DNA from: Flavimaribacter sp024343425
Lineage (GTDB): Bacteria; Pseudomonadota; Alphaproteobacteria; Rhizobiales; Rhizobiaceae
Length of the DNA: 64,000 bases
Assembly (NCBI GenBank): GCA_965227645.1
Contig: OZ245773.1
Location: forward strand, 496,001-560,000
Reading direction: 5' to 3'
Shown piece by piece: positions 1 through 7,173 of this stretch (within the stretch, counting starts at the first letter, position 1; each line of letters begins with the position of its first letter). A program made the translations under genes and the position numbers. The notes beneath the pieces are model-generated. The model was not told where the DNA came from and made no database searches. It worked only from the letters and a program-made list of their open reading frames with translations.

Positions 1-108
1 CCAGAACATCGCTTCTGTGGGCGATTAAAATGGCGGCTTGCCCGCACGAAGGCGAAGTCCCATGTTATGGTAACTGTAAATTAACCATATCAGCAGGTTA
101 TTCGGCTA
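1..108. other. Left-edge intergenic region
   Basis: Sequence before the first gene. An open frame enters from the left and stops at a TAA at 26-28, which could be the tail of a rightward gene outside the window, but only eight codons are visible. The rest is AT-richer upstream sequence for the gene starting at 109. No promoter was identified with confidence. Confidence 0.3.
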
Positions 109-750
109 ATGAGCAACGATCCCGCTCCCCAGAACAAGAGGCATCTTTCCGACGCCGTGCGCGAGGTCAAGATCGCCGCCGCCGAGAGGCAGGATGTCAT
201 CGTCGACATGAAGGAGGCGGATCGCGCCCGTCTCGAACTGCTCTACAACGAACTTCAGCCGGTTTTCGACGAGGTGTCGGAAGACGACGACCAGTTCGAC
301 TTCGCATTGTCGTCAGGCGCGCAACCGCGTCTTTGGATCGACGCCGTCTCCCATGTCCACATGGGACACGACCGTCGCACCTTCCGCTTCGTGCTCGACA
401 GGCGCTACGGACGCAGTGTTCTTGCCGAGTCCGATGATCTGATGAAGATGGCCGACCAGGTCACCATTTACGTTGCCGAGCGGACTGTCGAGCGCCAGCG
501 CTTCATGGCCGGAGATGATTTCAGTTACGGCAGACAGGTCGCTCACGAACCGGCTGAGCGGCCGGAACCATTGCCAGCGCGGGCAGCCGAGATCGAAGCA
601 GCGCCTCAACCGGCTGAGAAAGTGGAGCAGGCCAACGGATCCGGCTTTGCGACCGGACTCATCTGGTTCATCATCGGAAGCCTTGTGACGCTGTTTGCGA
701 TGGGCGCCATTTTCTGGGGCGAAATCAGCCCGTCCATAGCAGGTCTCTGA
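109..750 (+). CDS. Conserved hypothetical protein with one C-terminal membrane anchor
   Basis: 213 residues. The first ~135 residues form a charged, soluble domain with no motif I recognise (it includes the stretch RRTFRFVLDRRYG). A Pro/Glu/Ala-rich linker at about 140-175 follows, then one hydrophobic segment at about 180-204 and a short tail. The pattern is that of a tail-anchored protein with its bulk in the cytoplasm. It converges on the metallophosphoesterase gene with a 5-bp gap. Function is unknown. Codon use and GC match the neighbours. Confidence 0.75.
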   Translation: MSNDPAPQNKRHLSDAVREVKIAAAERQDVIVDMKEADRARLELLYNELQPVFDEVSEDDDQFDFALSSGAQPRLWIDAVSHVHMGHDRRTFRFVLDRRYGRSVLAESDDLMKMADQVTIYVAERTVERQRFMAGDDFSYGRQVAHEPAERPEPLPARAAEIEAAPQPAEKVEQANGSGFATGLIWFIIGSLVTLFAMGAIFWGEISPSIAGL

Positions 751-755
751 AACGC

Positions 756-1667
756 CTAGACTTTCAAGTGCAGGTCGATCGTATCGGAAAGCACGATCTC
801 CTCTCCTGCCCGGTCAAGCCTGTGACGCGCCACAGTGCAACGCCAGTCGCCATCCGCGCCTTCGATCGATATAAGATTGTAGCCGGCGGCTGGTCGACGG
901 CCGGAGGGGCCTTCACTGGCTGACGGCACGCCCAGGACGGGAACCGTTCTCGCCTTGCCCATGATCCGGTGCAGCGTGTCGAGGTGGGTGTGGCCGTGCA
1001 GGACGAGTTCGGCGCCCTCTTCGGCGACGACTTTCTGGAATCTCGAAATGCCCTGCATACGCTTGTGCCAGGCGGCGGCGTTGTTGACCGGCGGGTGGTG
1101 GATAAGGATGATCCGGAACAGTCCTTCCTCTCCCGCCTGCTTCAAGAGCGCGCGCAAGCGCCGCGCCTCGGTCTCGTCGAACATGCCCGTCGCCATGAAG
1201 GGCAGAGAAGCGTTGGCGGTCGATACGCCGATCAGCGCGACCGGACCGCGACGGCGCAGATAGGGAAACGACTTTACCGTCAGGGGCCTTTGCGAAACAT
1301 CGTCACCGGCCATGTAGTGCGCCCAGGCTGCGCATATTTTCCGGAAGGCGCCAGGCACATAGGCGTCGTGATTGCCGGGCACCAGGGACGTGTTCTCCGG
1401 ATCGCCGGCGGCTTGCAGCCACGCCGTCGCCGTTTCGATCTCGATATCGGTCGACAGGTTCACCAGATCTCCGGTGATGGCCAGGTGATCCGGCGCCTGG
1501 GCGAAGATGTCTTCCATCAGGACGGTCAACGCATCGCTGGCATGATGCTTGCGGCGATTGCGATGCCAGTTCACATAGCCGGTGATCCGCTTGGACGCCA
1601 ACTGCCGTAGTGTTACCTTCGGGAGCGGTCCGAGATGGACGTCGGAGATATGGGCGAGACGAAACAT
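756..1667 (-). CDS. Metallophosphoesterase (calcineurin-like)
   Basis: 303 residues, full length for a class III cyclic-nucleotide-phosphodiesterase-type metallophosphoesterase. The five metal-binding blocks appear in order: ISDVHLG at the N-terminus, TGDLVN, PGNHDAY, LIHHPP and LHGHTHLD. These ligate a dinuclear metal centre and hydrolyse phosphomono- or diesters. No signal peptide is visible, so it is probably cytoplasmic. It diverges from the Nudix gene at 1697 with only 29 bp between the two starts, so the promoters must overlap. The substrate cannot be told from sequence. Confidence 0.9.
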   Translation of the reverse strand: MFRLAHISDVHLGPLPKVTLRQLASKRITGYVNWHRNRRKHHASDALTVLMEDIFAQAPDHLAITGDLVNLSTDIEIETATAWLQAAGDPENTSLVPGNHDAYVPGAFRKICAAWAHYMAGDDVSQRPLTVKSFPYLRRRGPVALIGVSTANASLPFMATGMFDETEARRLRALLKQAGEEGLFRIILIHHPPVNNAAAWHKRMQGISRFQKVVAEEGAELVLHGHTHLDTLHRIMGKARTVPVLGVPSASEGPSGRRPAAGYNLISIEGADGDWRCTVARHRLDRAGEEIVLSDTIDLHLKV

Positions 1668-1696
1668 GATCAGACCATAAAGAGAGTTGGGGTCAA

Positions 1697-2143
1697 ATGC
1701 TCGTCCGAATTTTGCATCTTTTTCATATTCTCAATCGTCCCATGACGCTTGGCGTGCGCGCCGCGGCCTTCGACGCCGAGGGCAGGGTGTTTCTTGTCAG
1801 GCACACCTATATCGGCGGCTGGTATCTGCCCGGCGGAGGGGTCGATGCGGGAGAAAGCGCCTATGAGTCGCTTGAGCGGGAGCTTGCGGAAGAAGGAAAC
1901 CTCGCGATCGGCGACGCCGCCGAGCTGTTTGGGTTTTACTTCAACCGCAACGCCAGCCGGCGCGACCACGTGGCGCTGTTTGTCTGCAGGAACGTCTCGC
2001 AGACAGCGCCGCTCAAGGGCAATGCCGAGATCGCCGAAGCCGGCTTTTTCGAAACCGACGCGTTGCCGGACAACACCACGGACGCCACCCGGCGCAGGCT
2101 CGCTGAACTGCTCCAAGGCCAACCGGTCTCGCGCACCTGGTAG
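1697..2143 (+). CDS. Nudix hydrolase, small MutT-like
   Basis: 148 residues. The Nudix box lies at about residues 47-69 (G47, E53, R61-E62-L63, E65-E66). It keeps the catalytic REXXEE core, but the usual Gly near the box end is Asn68. The preceding WYLPGGGV segment is typical of Nudix proteins acting on nucleotide or sugar-nucleotide diphosphates. Three ATGs lie close to the start; I keep the first because the hydrophobic N-terminal helix it adds recurs in related alphaproteobacterial proteins, but M16 is possible. It converges on the glutathionyl-hydroquinone reductase gene with a 3-bp gap. Substrate unknown. Confidence 0.85.
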   Translation: MLVRILHLFHILNRPMTLGVRAAAFDAEGRVFLVRHTYIGGWYLPGGGVDAGESAYESLERELAEEGNLAIGDAAELFGFYFNRNASRRDHVALFVCRNVSQTAPLKGNAEIAEAGFFETDALPDNTTDATRRRLAELLQGQPVSRTW

Positions 2144-2146
2144 CGG

Positions 2147-3130
2147 TCAAAGACGGTCGCGATCGTGCGGAGCGTCGTAGTCGAGGTCGGGCCCCTTCGG
2201 CACGATGCCTGTCGGATTTACGCTTTCGTGGCTGCCGTAATAGTGCTTCTTGATATGGTTGAGGTCCACGGTCCCGGCTATGCCCGGCATCTGATAGAGC
2301 TCGCGCATGTAGCCTGAAAGCGCCGGATAGTCGGCGATGCGCTTCCGATTGCACTTGAAGTGCCCGACATAGACCGGATCGAAGCGCACAAGCGTCGTGA
2401 AGAGCCGCCAATCCGCCTCGGTCAGCGTTTCGCCGAGAAGGTAGCGGTTTGTCGTCAGACGCTCTTCGAGTGTATCGAGTTCCGCGAAAAGGGCGTCGAA
2501 GGCTTCCTCATAGGCCTCCTGGCTGGTGGCGAAGCCGCACTTGTAGACGCCGTTGTTGACGTTGTCATAGATCGGCTGGTTGATCGCGTCGATGTCCGCC
2601 CTCAGCGCCTCCGGATAGAAATCGAGATCGCTGTCGACGCCTTCGATTTCATTGAAGGCGCTGTTGAACATGCGAATGATCTCCGAGGATTCATTGGAGA
2701 CAACCGTTCCTTTCTCCTTGTCCCACAAGACCGGCACGGTCACACGGCCGGTGTAGTGCGGATCGGCTGTTACATAGACCTGCCAGAGCTTCTCCAACCC
2801 ATGGATGTGATCCTCCGTTCCGCCTTCTCTGTCGCGGAATTCCCAGCCGTTCTTTCCCATGTGATAGTCGACGACGGAAAGGCCGATTGCATCTTCGAGG
2901 CCTTTCAGGCGGCGGAATATCAGCGTGCGATGGGCCCAGGGGCAGGCATAGGAGACATAGAGGTGGTAGCGGCCGGCCTCTGCCGCAAAGCCGCCTTCGC
3001 CGCTCGGTCCGGGGCTTCCGTCAGCGGTCACCCAGTTACGGAAGCTGGAGTCCGATCGCTTGAAACGACCGCCTGTCTCGCTCGTATTGTACCAGACGTC
3101 TTTCCACTCGCCGTCGACCAGTTTACCCAT
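2147..3130 (-). CDS. Glutathionyl-hydroquinone reductase (Xi-class GST, YqjG/PcpF family)
   Basis: 327 residues from the ATG at 3130, chosen over an upstream in-frame start because the family begins with a short MGKLVDGEW-like segment. Enzymes of this family use glutathione to reduce glutathionyl-hydroquinones and to deglutathionylate substrates. The nucleophilic cysteine is Cys63 in YACPWAHR, the same motif and number as in E. coli YqjG. The C-terminal helical GST domain follows, with the conserved LTEADWRLFTTLVRFDPVY-type helix near residues 240-260. Probable cytoplasmic dimer in redox or quinone defence. Its own promoter should lie in the 151-bp gap to the divergent Nudix gene at 3282. Confidence 0.9.
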   Translation of the reverse strand: MGKLVDGEWKDVWYNTSETGGRFKRSDSSFRNWVTADGSPGPSGEGGFAAEAGRYHLYVSYACPWAHRTLIFRRLKGLEDAIGLSVVDYHMGKNGWEFRDREGGTEDHIHGLEKLWQVYVTADPHYTGRVTVPVLWDKEKGTVVSNESSEIIRMFNSAFNEIEGVDSDLDFYPEALRADIDAINQPIYDNVNNGVYKCGFATSQEAYEEAFDALFAELDTLEERLTTNRYLLGETLTEADWRLFTTLVRFDPVYVGHFKCNRKRIADYPALSGYMRELYQMPGIAGTVDLNHIKKHYYGSHESVNPTGIVPKGPDLDYDAPHDRDRL

Positions 3131-3281
3131 ATCAAAACTCCTTTTCACGCACACATAGGGTCCTAACGCCGGGAGACGAAGACTGTTCGGTTGAACAGTC
3201 TGTTCTTATGGTCTTTGACGTTCACAAGGCGTTGACGCATGCCGTTTAAGGATATTTCGATACAGGCATTGGAGACCATAT

Positions 3282-3857
3282 ATGGCCAAAAATTTATTTC
3301 GCATCCGGGAACAGACGGTTCTGTCCGACGACTGGGGCAATCTTACGCGCTACGATTTCGAGTTGAAGACTCGTTCCGGCGCATGGCAGGCCCAGCGAAG
3401 GGAAGCCTATGACCGGGGCAACGGCGTGGCCTGCCTTCTCCATGATCCCGACGGCGGAACCGTGCTCCTCATCCGGCAGTTTCGGCTGCCGGCCGCCGTC
3501 AACGGCCATGACGGCATGATGATCGAGGTTCCGGCCGGCATGCTGGACGGGGCCGATCCCAGGCAGCGGATGCGCGAGGAACTCGAGGAGGAAACCGGCT
3601 ATCGCGTGTCCGAACTCGACCATCTGTATGACGTCTATATGAGCCCCGGATCGGTGACGGAATATCTGTCCTTCTACCAGGGAACCTACAACCGTTCGGA
3701 GCGGGCGTCAGAGGGCGGCGGCAACCCGGAAGAAGGCGAGGATATCGAGGTATTGCACGTTTCGCTTGAAGACGCGCTCGCCATGATTCGAACCGGCGAG
3801 ATCTGCGACGCCAAGACCATCATGCTGATTCAGCACCTGGCACTCGAGGGTCGCTGA
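3282..3857 (+). CDS. nudK: Nudix hydrolase, NudK-like (GDP-mannose / ADP-sugar pyrophosphatase)
   Basis: 191 residues, the same length as E. coli NudK. The Nudix box lies at about residues 86-107 in the shortened form seen in NudK (GMLDGADP...EELEEETGY). LIRQFRLPA and the IEVPAGMLDG lead-in are typical of the ADP-ribose/GDP-mannose pyrophosphatase branch. The C-terminal part carries EGEDIEVLHVSLEDAL and CDAKTIMLIQHL, again as in NudK. It would hydrolyse GDP-mannose or a related nucleotide sugar to sugar phosphate plus NMP. The symbol is assigned by length and motif layout; an ADP-ribose substrate remains possible. Confidence 0.85.
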   Translation: MAKNLFRIREQTVLSDDWGNLTRYDFELKTRSGAWQAQRREAYDRGNGVACLLHDPDGGTVLLIRQFRLPAAVNGHDGMMIEVPAGMLDGADPRQRMREELEEETGYRVSELDHLYDVYMSPGSVTEYLSFYQGTYNRSERASEGGGNPEEGEDIEVLHVSLEDALAMIRTGEICDAKTIMLIQHLALEGR

Positions 3858-4039
3858 ACCGGATTAGCGCCGGAAATGGATATTTGCTTGCATAGCCGGA
3901 TATCATTGTGCTATCCGCCCCGAACCTGAGAAAGGAAGCGAGATGCACAACCCGGGACAATTGCGACGACGCTGATAACGTGCTGCCGACAGGCAGACGG
4001 CCGTCCATTGTCTTTTCATTTCCAAAATCCGGGTTCGCC

Positions 4040-4582
4040 ATGTCCGCTCTCAATCCTGTCTATCTGACCGAAGACCCCACCCATGACGACGTCATCAACT
4101 TCATCAATGAAGAGGCGTTCGGACCGGGTCGCTTGACGCGCGCGGCGGAGCGTGTTCGCGAGCAGGGTCCGCATGACAGATCCTTGTCTTTTGTCGCCAC
4201 CGTGGACGGTGAGGTCATTGCCTCGGTTCGCCTGACGCCGGTCATGGCGGGAGAGGCCCTGGGCCATATGCTTGGACCGCTGGCCGTGCGGCCGTCGCAC
4301 AAGAATCTCGGCATCGGCCGCGAGCTGGTGCGGATTTCAGTGCTCGCCGCCAAGGCCAAGGGGAGCGAGGCCGTGATCCTTGTCGGCGACCCGCCCTATT
4401 ACCGCCCGCTCGGTTTCATGCCGGTGACGGCGCGGCTGGATTTTCCGGGTCCGGTAGACCGGTCGCGCATTCTTGTGGCGACGGATCATGAGGACATCCA
4501 GGAGCGGTTGAACGGACCGATCCGGTGGCGCGAAGATCCTGTCGCCGAAGCCTTTGAACTCATGGTGCAGGAAATCGCCTGA
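4040..4582 (+). CDS. GNAT-family N-acetyltransferase
   Basis: 180 residues from the ATG at 4040; an upstream in-frame start at 3908 would add 44 residues of low-complexity, non-GNAT sequence. The acetyl-CoA-binding motif A is LGPLAVRPSHKNLGIGRELV (Q/RxxGxG/A type), followed by a helix and VILVGDPPYYRPLGF, the conserved strand 5 of YhbS-like N-acetyltransferases. It should transfer acetyl from acetyl-CoA to an amine; the acceptor is unknown. It is monocistronic, with a 182-bp gap to nudK, and is followed by a 527-bp non-coding stretch. Confidence 0.85.
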   Translation: MSALNPVYLTEDPTHDDVINFINEEAFGPGRLTRAAERVREQGPHDRSLSFVATVDGEVIASVRLTPVMAGEALGHMLGPLAVRPSHKNLGIGRELVRISVLAAKAKGSEAVILVGDPPYYRPLGFMPVTARLDFPGPVDRSRILVATDHEDIQERLNGPIRWREDPVAEAFELMVQEIA

Positions 4583-4661
4583 GAGGCGCGCGGCTGACCC
4601 GCGACGCAGAGAGCGTCGGACGTCGAACTGTGACGGCGGCGTTAGCCGAAATTCTGTATGG

Positions 4662-4682
4662 ATCCCGCGTCAAGCGCGGGAT
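4662..4682. repeat. Short palindrome of the ATCCCGCG...CGCGGGAT type
   Basis: Perfect 8-bp stem, ATCCCGCG at 4662-4669 and CGCGGGAT at 4675-4682, around the loop TCAAG. Elements with this stem and loop are common between genes in alphaproteobacteria. Here it sits 80 bp past the GNAT stop codon and may act as a transcription end or RNA-stabilising hairpin. There is no T-run, so it is not a classical intrinsic terminator. Confidence 0.6.
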
Positions 4683-4810
4683 GAGGAGAGTTGGGTAGCG
4701 TTGGAAAGATAAAGACCTGCCAGTGAAGGATTTTATTTAATCAATAAAAACAATGAATTAAAGTGATATAGCTGGATTTTCCTCCAGACCGGAAAGAGGT
4801 CCAGCCAATT

Positions 4811-4963
4811 CTGGCTTTGTTTCGGGAATCGGCCGTTTGGCGCATTCTGGCCAATCTGGCTTTGTTTCGGGAAACGAGCAATCAGCCCCCTCAGGGCGAT
4901 CTGGGTTTGTTTCGGGAATCAGACGATCAGCCGTTATCGGTCAATCTGGGTTTGTTTCGGGAT
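4811..4963. repeat. Four direct repeats at exact 45-bp spacing
   Basis: The core CTGGSTTTGTTTCGGGA starts at 4811, 4856, 4901 and 4946, an exact 45-bp period. Copies 1-2 have C and copies 3-4 have G at the one variable core position. Each core is preceded by AT-rich bases, mostly (A/G)AT. The 28-bp spacers differ, though those after copies 2 and 3 share ATCAGCC. As 45 is a multiple of three, the plus strand can be read as a 15-residue repeat with the core LGLFRE, but no credible start exists. The core is invariant at wobble positions, which argues for DNA- or RNA-level rather than protein-level conservation. Confidence 0.85.
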
Positions 4964-5109
4964 ATCGTGTTTTCGTCCCTTGCAGCGCGATCCGGCGCCG
5001 GTGAGATCGCCTTTGAAAAGACGACTGTATAGCACAGACAGCCGGAAATTTCAGCTGAAAAGTTCTGCCTCTGTTCTCATCGATACGCGTCGGCGTTTTG
5101 AGAACTGAG

Positions 5110-7173
5110 TCAGCGGCCTTCGCGGTACCATGTGCCGGCGAGCGCGAACAGCAGCAAGGCGAGACCCAGGAAGCCGCCGAAGAGCGGGATCCTGTTGATG
5201 CCTCTGAGTTCGGATTCTCCGGTCAGGTTGAGCATCATGCGATCCGACGAGCCGCGCTGAAGCCCCTTGACCGGCACGATGGGCGGCAGTTGCACCGAAC
5301 CTCCGTTGTCCGAAACCCGCGCAACCATGCCTCCGGTCGCATCGGCAATGGGCTTCAGGACGTCCGTGGTCGACACGGTCGCGGAAAATTCCGGCGCATT
5401 CGTTGCTCCGACATGAACAAGCGTGGACATGTCCCCGTTGGATATTTCAAACAGGCCGCTTTCGGTCACAGGCGCGTCGGCGGTAAAGCGTCCGTCTTCT
5501 CCCCCACTCAGATTGATCGAAACGGTATTGCCGGACGGCGACGTGAGCACGGCTTCCGGCACGGCGTCGACCATGGTCTGGCGATCGATGGTAATGACAT
5601 TGCCGTTGGCCGTCGCCGTCAGCGCTTCTTCCTCGAGCGCCGGTTCCTTCATCAGCCAGTGGGCGATGCGCCGGTAGAGCGGCACATGCGGACCGCCGCC
5701 TTCGAAGCCGCGCGCCCACAGCCAGCCGTGGTCGGACATCAGCATGGCGACGCGCCCGTCGCCGACGCGTTCGAGCACCAGCAGCGGCATGCCGTCTGGT
5801 CCCTCCAGCACCGTGTCGTCAACCGGCGCTTCGGACTCCACGGCCCGGAACCAGCGGCCCCATTGCGGCGGCTCCTGGCCGGAGCCCGGCAGGTCGCGGG
5901 TGACGGGGTGACGCGCGCCGACATCGGTTGGACGCGGATAGAAGCCGACTTCGCTGACGCGGCCGGTGGGCGCCGCCGGCAAAACGGGCGCGAGCGGCGT
6001 GCTCGCGATGGAATCCTGCCCGGCGTGTTCCGGACCCGCGGCGATCAGCAGCGCGCCGCCGTCCTCCACATATTGCGCGATGTAGTCGTAGTAGAGCACC
6101 GGCAGAACGCCGCGGCGCTGATAGCGGTCGAAGACGATGAGGTCGAATTCGTTGATCTTCTCGACGAAAAGCTCGCGGGTCGGAAAGGCGATCAGCGACA
6201 ATTCGTCGATGGGCGTGCCGTCCTGTTTTTCAGGCGGGCGCAGAATGGTGAAATGAACCAGGTCGACCGACGTGTCGGATTTGAGAAGATTGCGCCAGGC
6301 GCGTTCGCCGCTGTGCGGCTCGCCGGAAACCAGAAGAACACGCAAATTTTCCCGGATCCCGTCAAGTATCGTGACGGCCTTGTTGTTGGCGAGCGTCACT
6401 TCGCCGGGAACCGGCTCCACCGACAGTTCAATGATGTTGTCGCCGGCGTGTTCAATGTCGATGGTCAGCGGCATGTCCTGGCCGATCGGCGCCAGTTCGC
6501 GGCTATAGACCTCGCCATTGATCTTGACGGTCACTTCCGTGACATCGCCGCCGGAACGCCCGTCATCGACGATTCGATAAACGATCTCCTGAGATTCGCC
6601 GACGATGCCGAACCGCGGCGCGTTGACGAGTTGCACGCGGCGGTCGATCTCGTCGGCGCTGCCGGTCACGAGCCCATGTACCGGCGCGTTGAAGCCAAGC
6701 TGCGCGGCCTGTTCGGGAACGTCGTGGATCTGTCCGTCGGTGATCATCACCGCGCCTGCAATCCGCGCGGTCGGCACGTCCCTGAGCGTCGTCGAGAGTG
6801 TTGAAAAGAGCCGTGTCGAGGGGGAATTGTCGGCTGCGTCGTGGGTTGTTTCCGCAACCCGTACATCCAGTCCGCGGAAACGAGACAACTGGTCTTCAAG
6901 ACGCGCAAGGGTCTCGTCGGTCGCCGCCGTGCGTTCCGGGGACGCCTGGCTCTGGCTGCGGTCGACGATGACCGCGACCACGCTGTCAAGCGGTTCGCGC
7001 TCCTGCTGCATATAGACCGGATTGGCGAGCGCCAGGCACAGGGCGGCAAGCGCAAGCACCCGGATCCAGGCGCCGCGCACCCTCTGCCACAGGCCAAGCG
7101 CCATCAGCAGCGCGCCGAGCGCGGCCACGACATAGATATAGACGGGTGGAATGAGCGGCGAGAAATGGATCAT
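5110..7173 (-). CDS. Large membrane protein of the MoxR/DUF58 operon (vWA/GATase-like)
   Basis: 687 residues from the ATG at 7173, which overlaps the upstream stop in ATGA. Two N-terminal membrane helices (about 8-28 and 36-54) lead into a periplasmic part. It opens with VVAVIVDRSQSQ, a von Willebrand-A-like DxSxS strand, and includes VMITDGQIHD. A later glutamine-amidotransferase-like fold is suggested by LLIAAGPEHAG and by MLMSDHGWLWARGFEGGGPH. A last hydrophobic helix lies at about 663-682. It is the distal gene of the operon. Related operons elsewhere have been called aerotolerance (Bat) or methanol-dehydrogenase-maturation-like; its own role is unknown. Confidence 0.8.
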   Translation of the reverse strand: MIHFSPLIPPVYIYVVAALGALLMALGLWQRVRGAWIRVLALAALCLALANPVYMQQEREPLDSVVAVIVDRSQSQASPERTAATDETLARLEDQLSRFRGLDVRVAETTHDAADNSPSTRLFSTLSTTLRDVPTARIAGAVMITDGQIHDVPEQAAQLGFNAPVHGLVTGSADEIDRRVQLVNAPRFGIVGESQEIVYRIVDDGRSGGDVTEVTVKINGEVYSRELAPIGQDMPLTIDIEHAGDNIIELSVEPVPGEVTLANNKAVTILDGIRENLRVLLVSGEPHSGERAWRNLLKSDTSVDLVHFTILRPPEKQDGTPIDELSLIAFPTRELFVEKINEFDLIVFDRYQRRGVLPVLYYDYIAQYVEDGGALLIAAGPEHAGQDSIASTPLAPVLPAAPTGRVSEVGFYPRPTDVGARHPVTRDLPGSGQEPPQWGRWFRAVESEAPVDDTVLEGPDGMPLLVLERVGDGRVAMLMSDHGWLWARGFEGGGPHVPLYRRIAHWLMKEPALEEEALTATANGNVITIDRQTMVDAVPEAVLTSPSGNTVSINLSGGEDGRFTADAPVTESGLFEISNGDMSTLVHVGATNAPEFSATVSTTDVLKPIADATGGMVARVSDNGGSVQLPPIVPVKGLQRGSSDRMMLNLTGESELRGINRIPLFGGFLGLALLLFALAGTWYREGR

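Larger units (their letters stand above)
4583..5109. other. 527-bp intergenic stretch with repeats
   Basis: Lies between the ends of the convergent GNAT gene and the moxR-operon distal gene. It contains a short palindrome (4662-4682), an AT-rich block (about 4725-4770), and four evenly spaced copies of a 17-bp core (4811-4962). One reading frame stays open from 4772 to 5032, but it has no ATG or GTG start, no ribosome binding site and no recognisable product, so I do not call a gene. Confidence 0.6.

Noticed and set aside
1..28. C-terminus of a gene entering from the left
   Set aside because: Only eight codons before a TAA are visible, too little to support a gene.
4811..4963. CRISPR array
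   Set aside because: Repeats are only 17 bp, there are just four, the spacers resemble one another in part, and no cas genes are in the window.
4772..5032. A gene for a 15-residue-repeat protein
   Set aside because: The frame is open but has no ATG or GTG, only a TTG without a ribosome binding site, and the core does not vary at wobble bases.
5098..6804. A 568-codon plus-strand open frame
   Set aside because: It lies antisense to the well-supported membrane protein gene at 5110-7173 and has the Arg/His/Asp-rich look of a shadow frame in GC-rich DNA.
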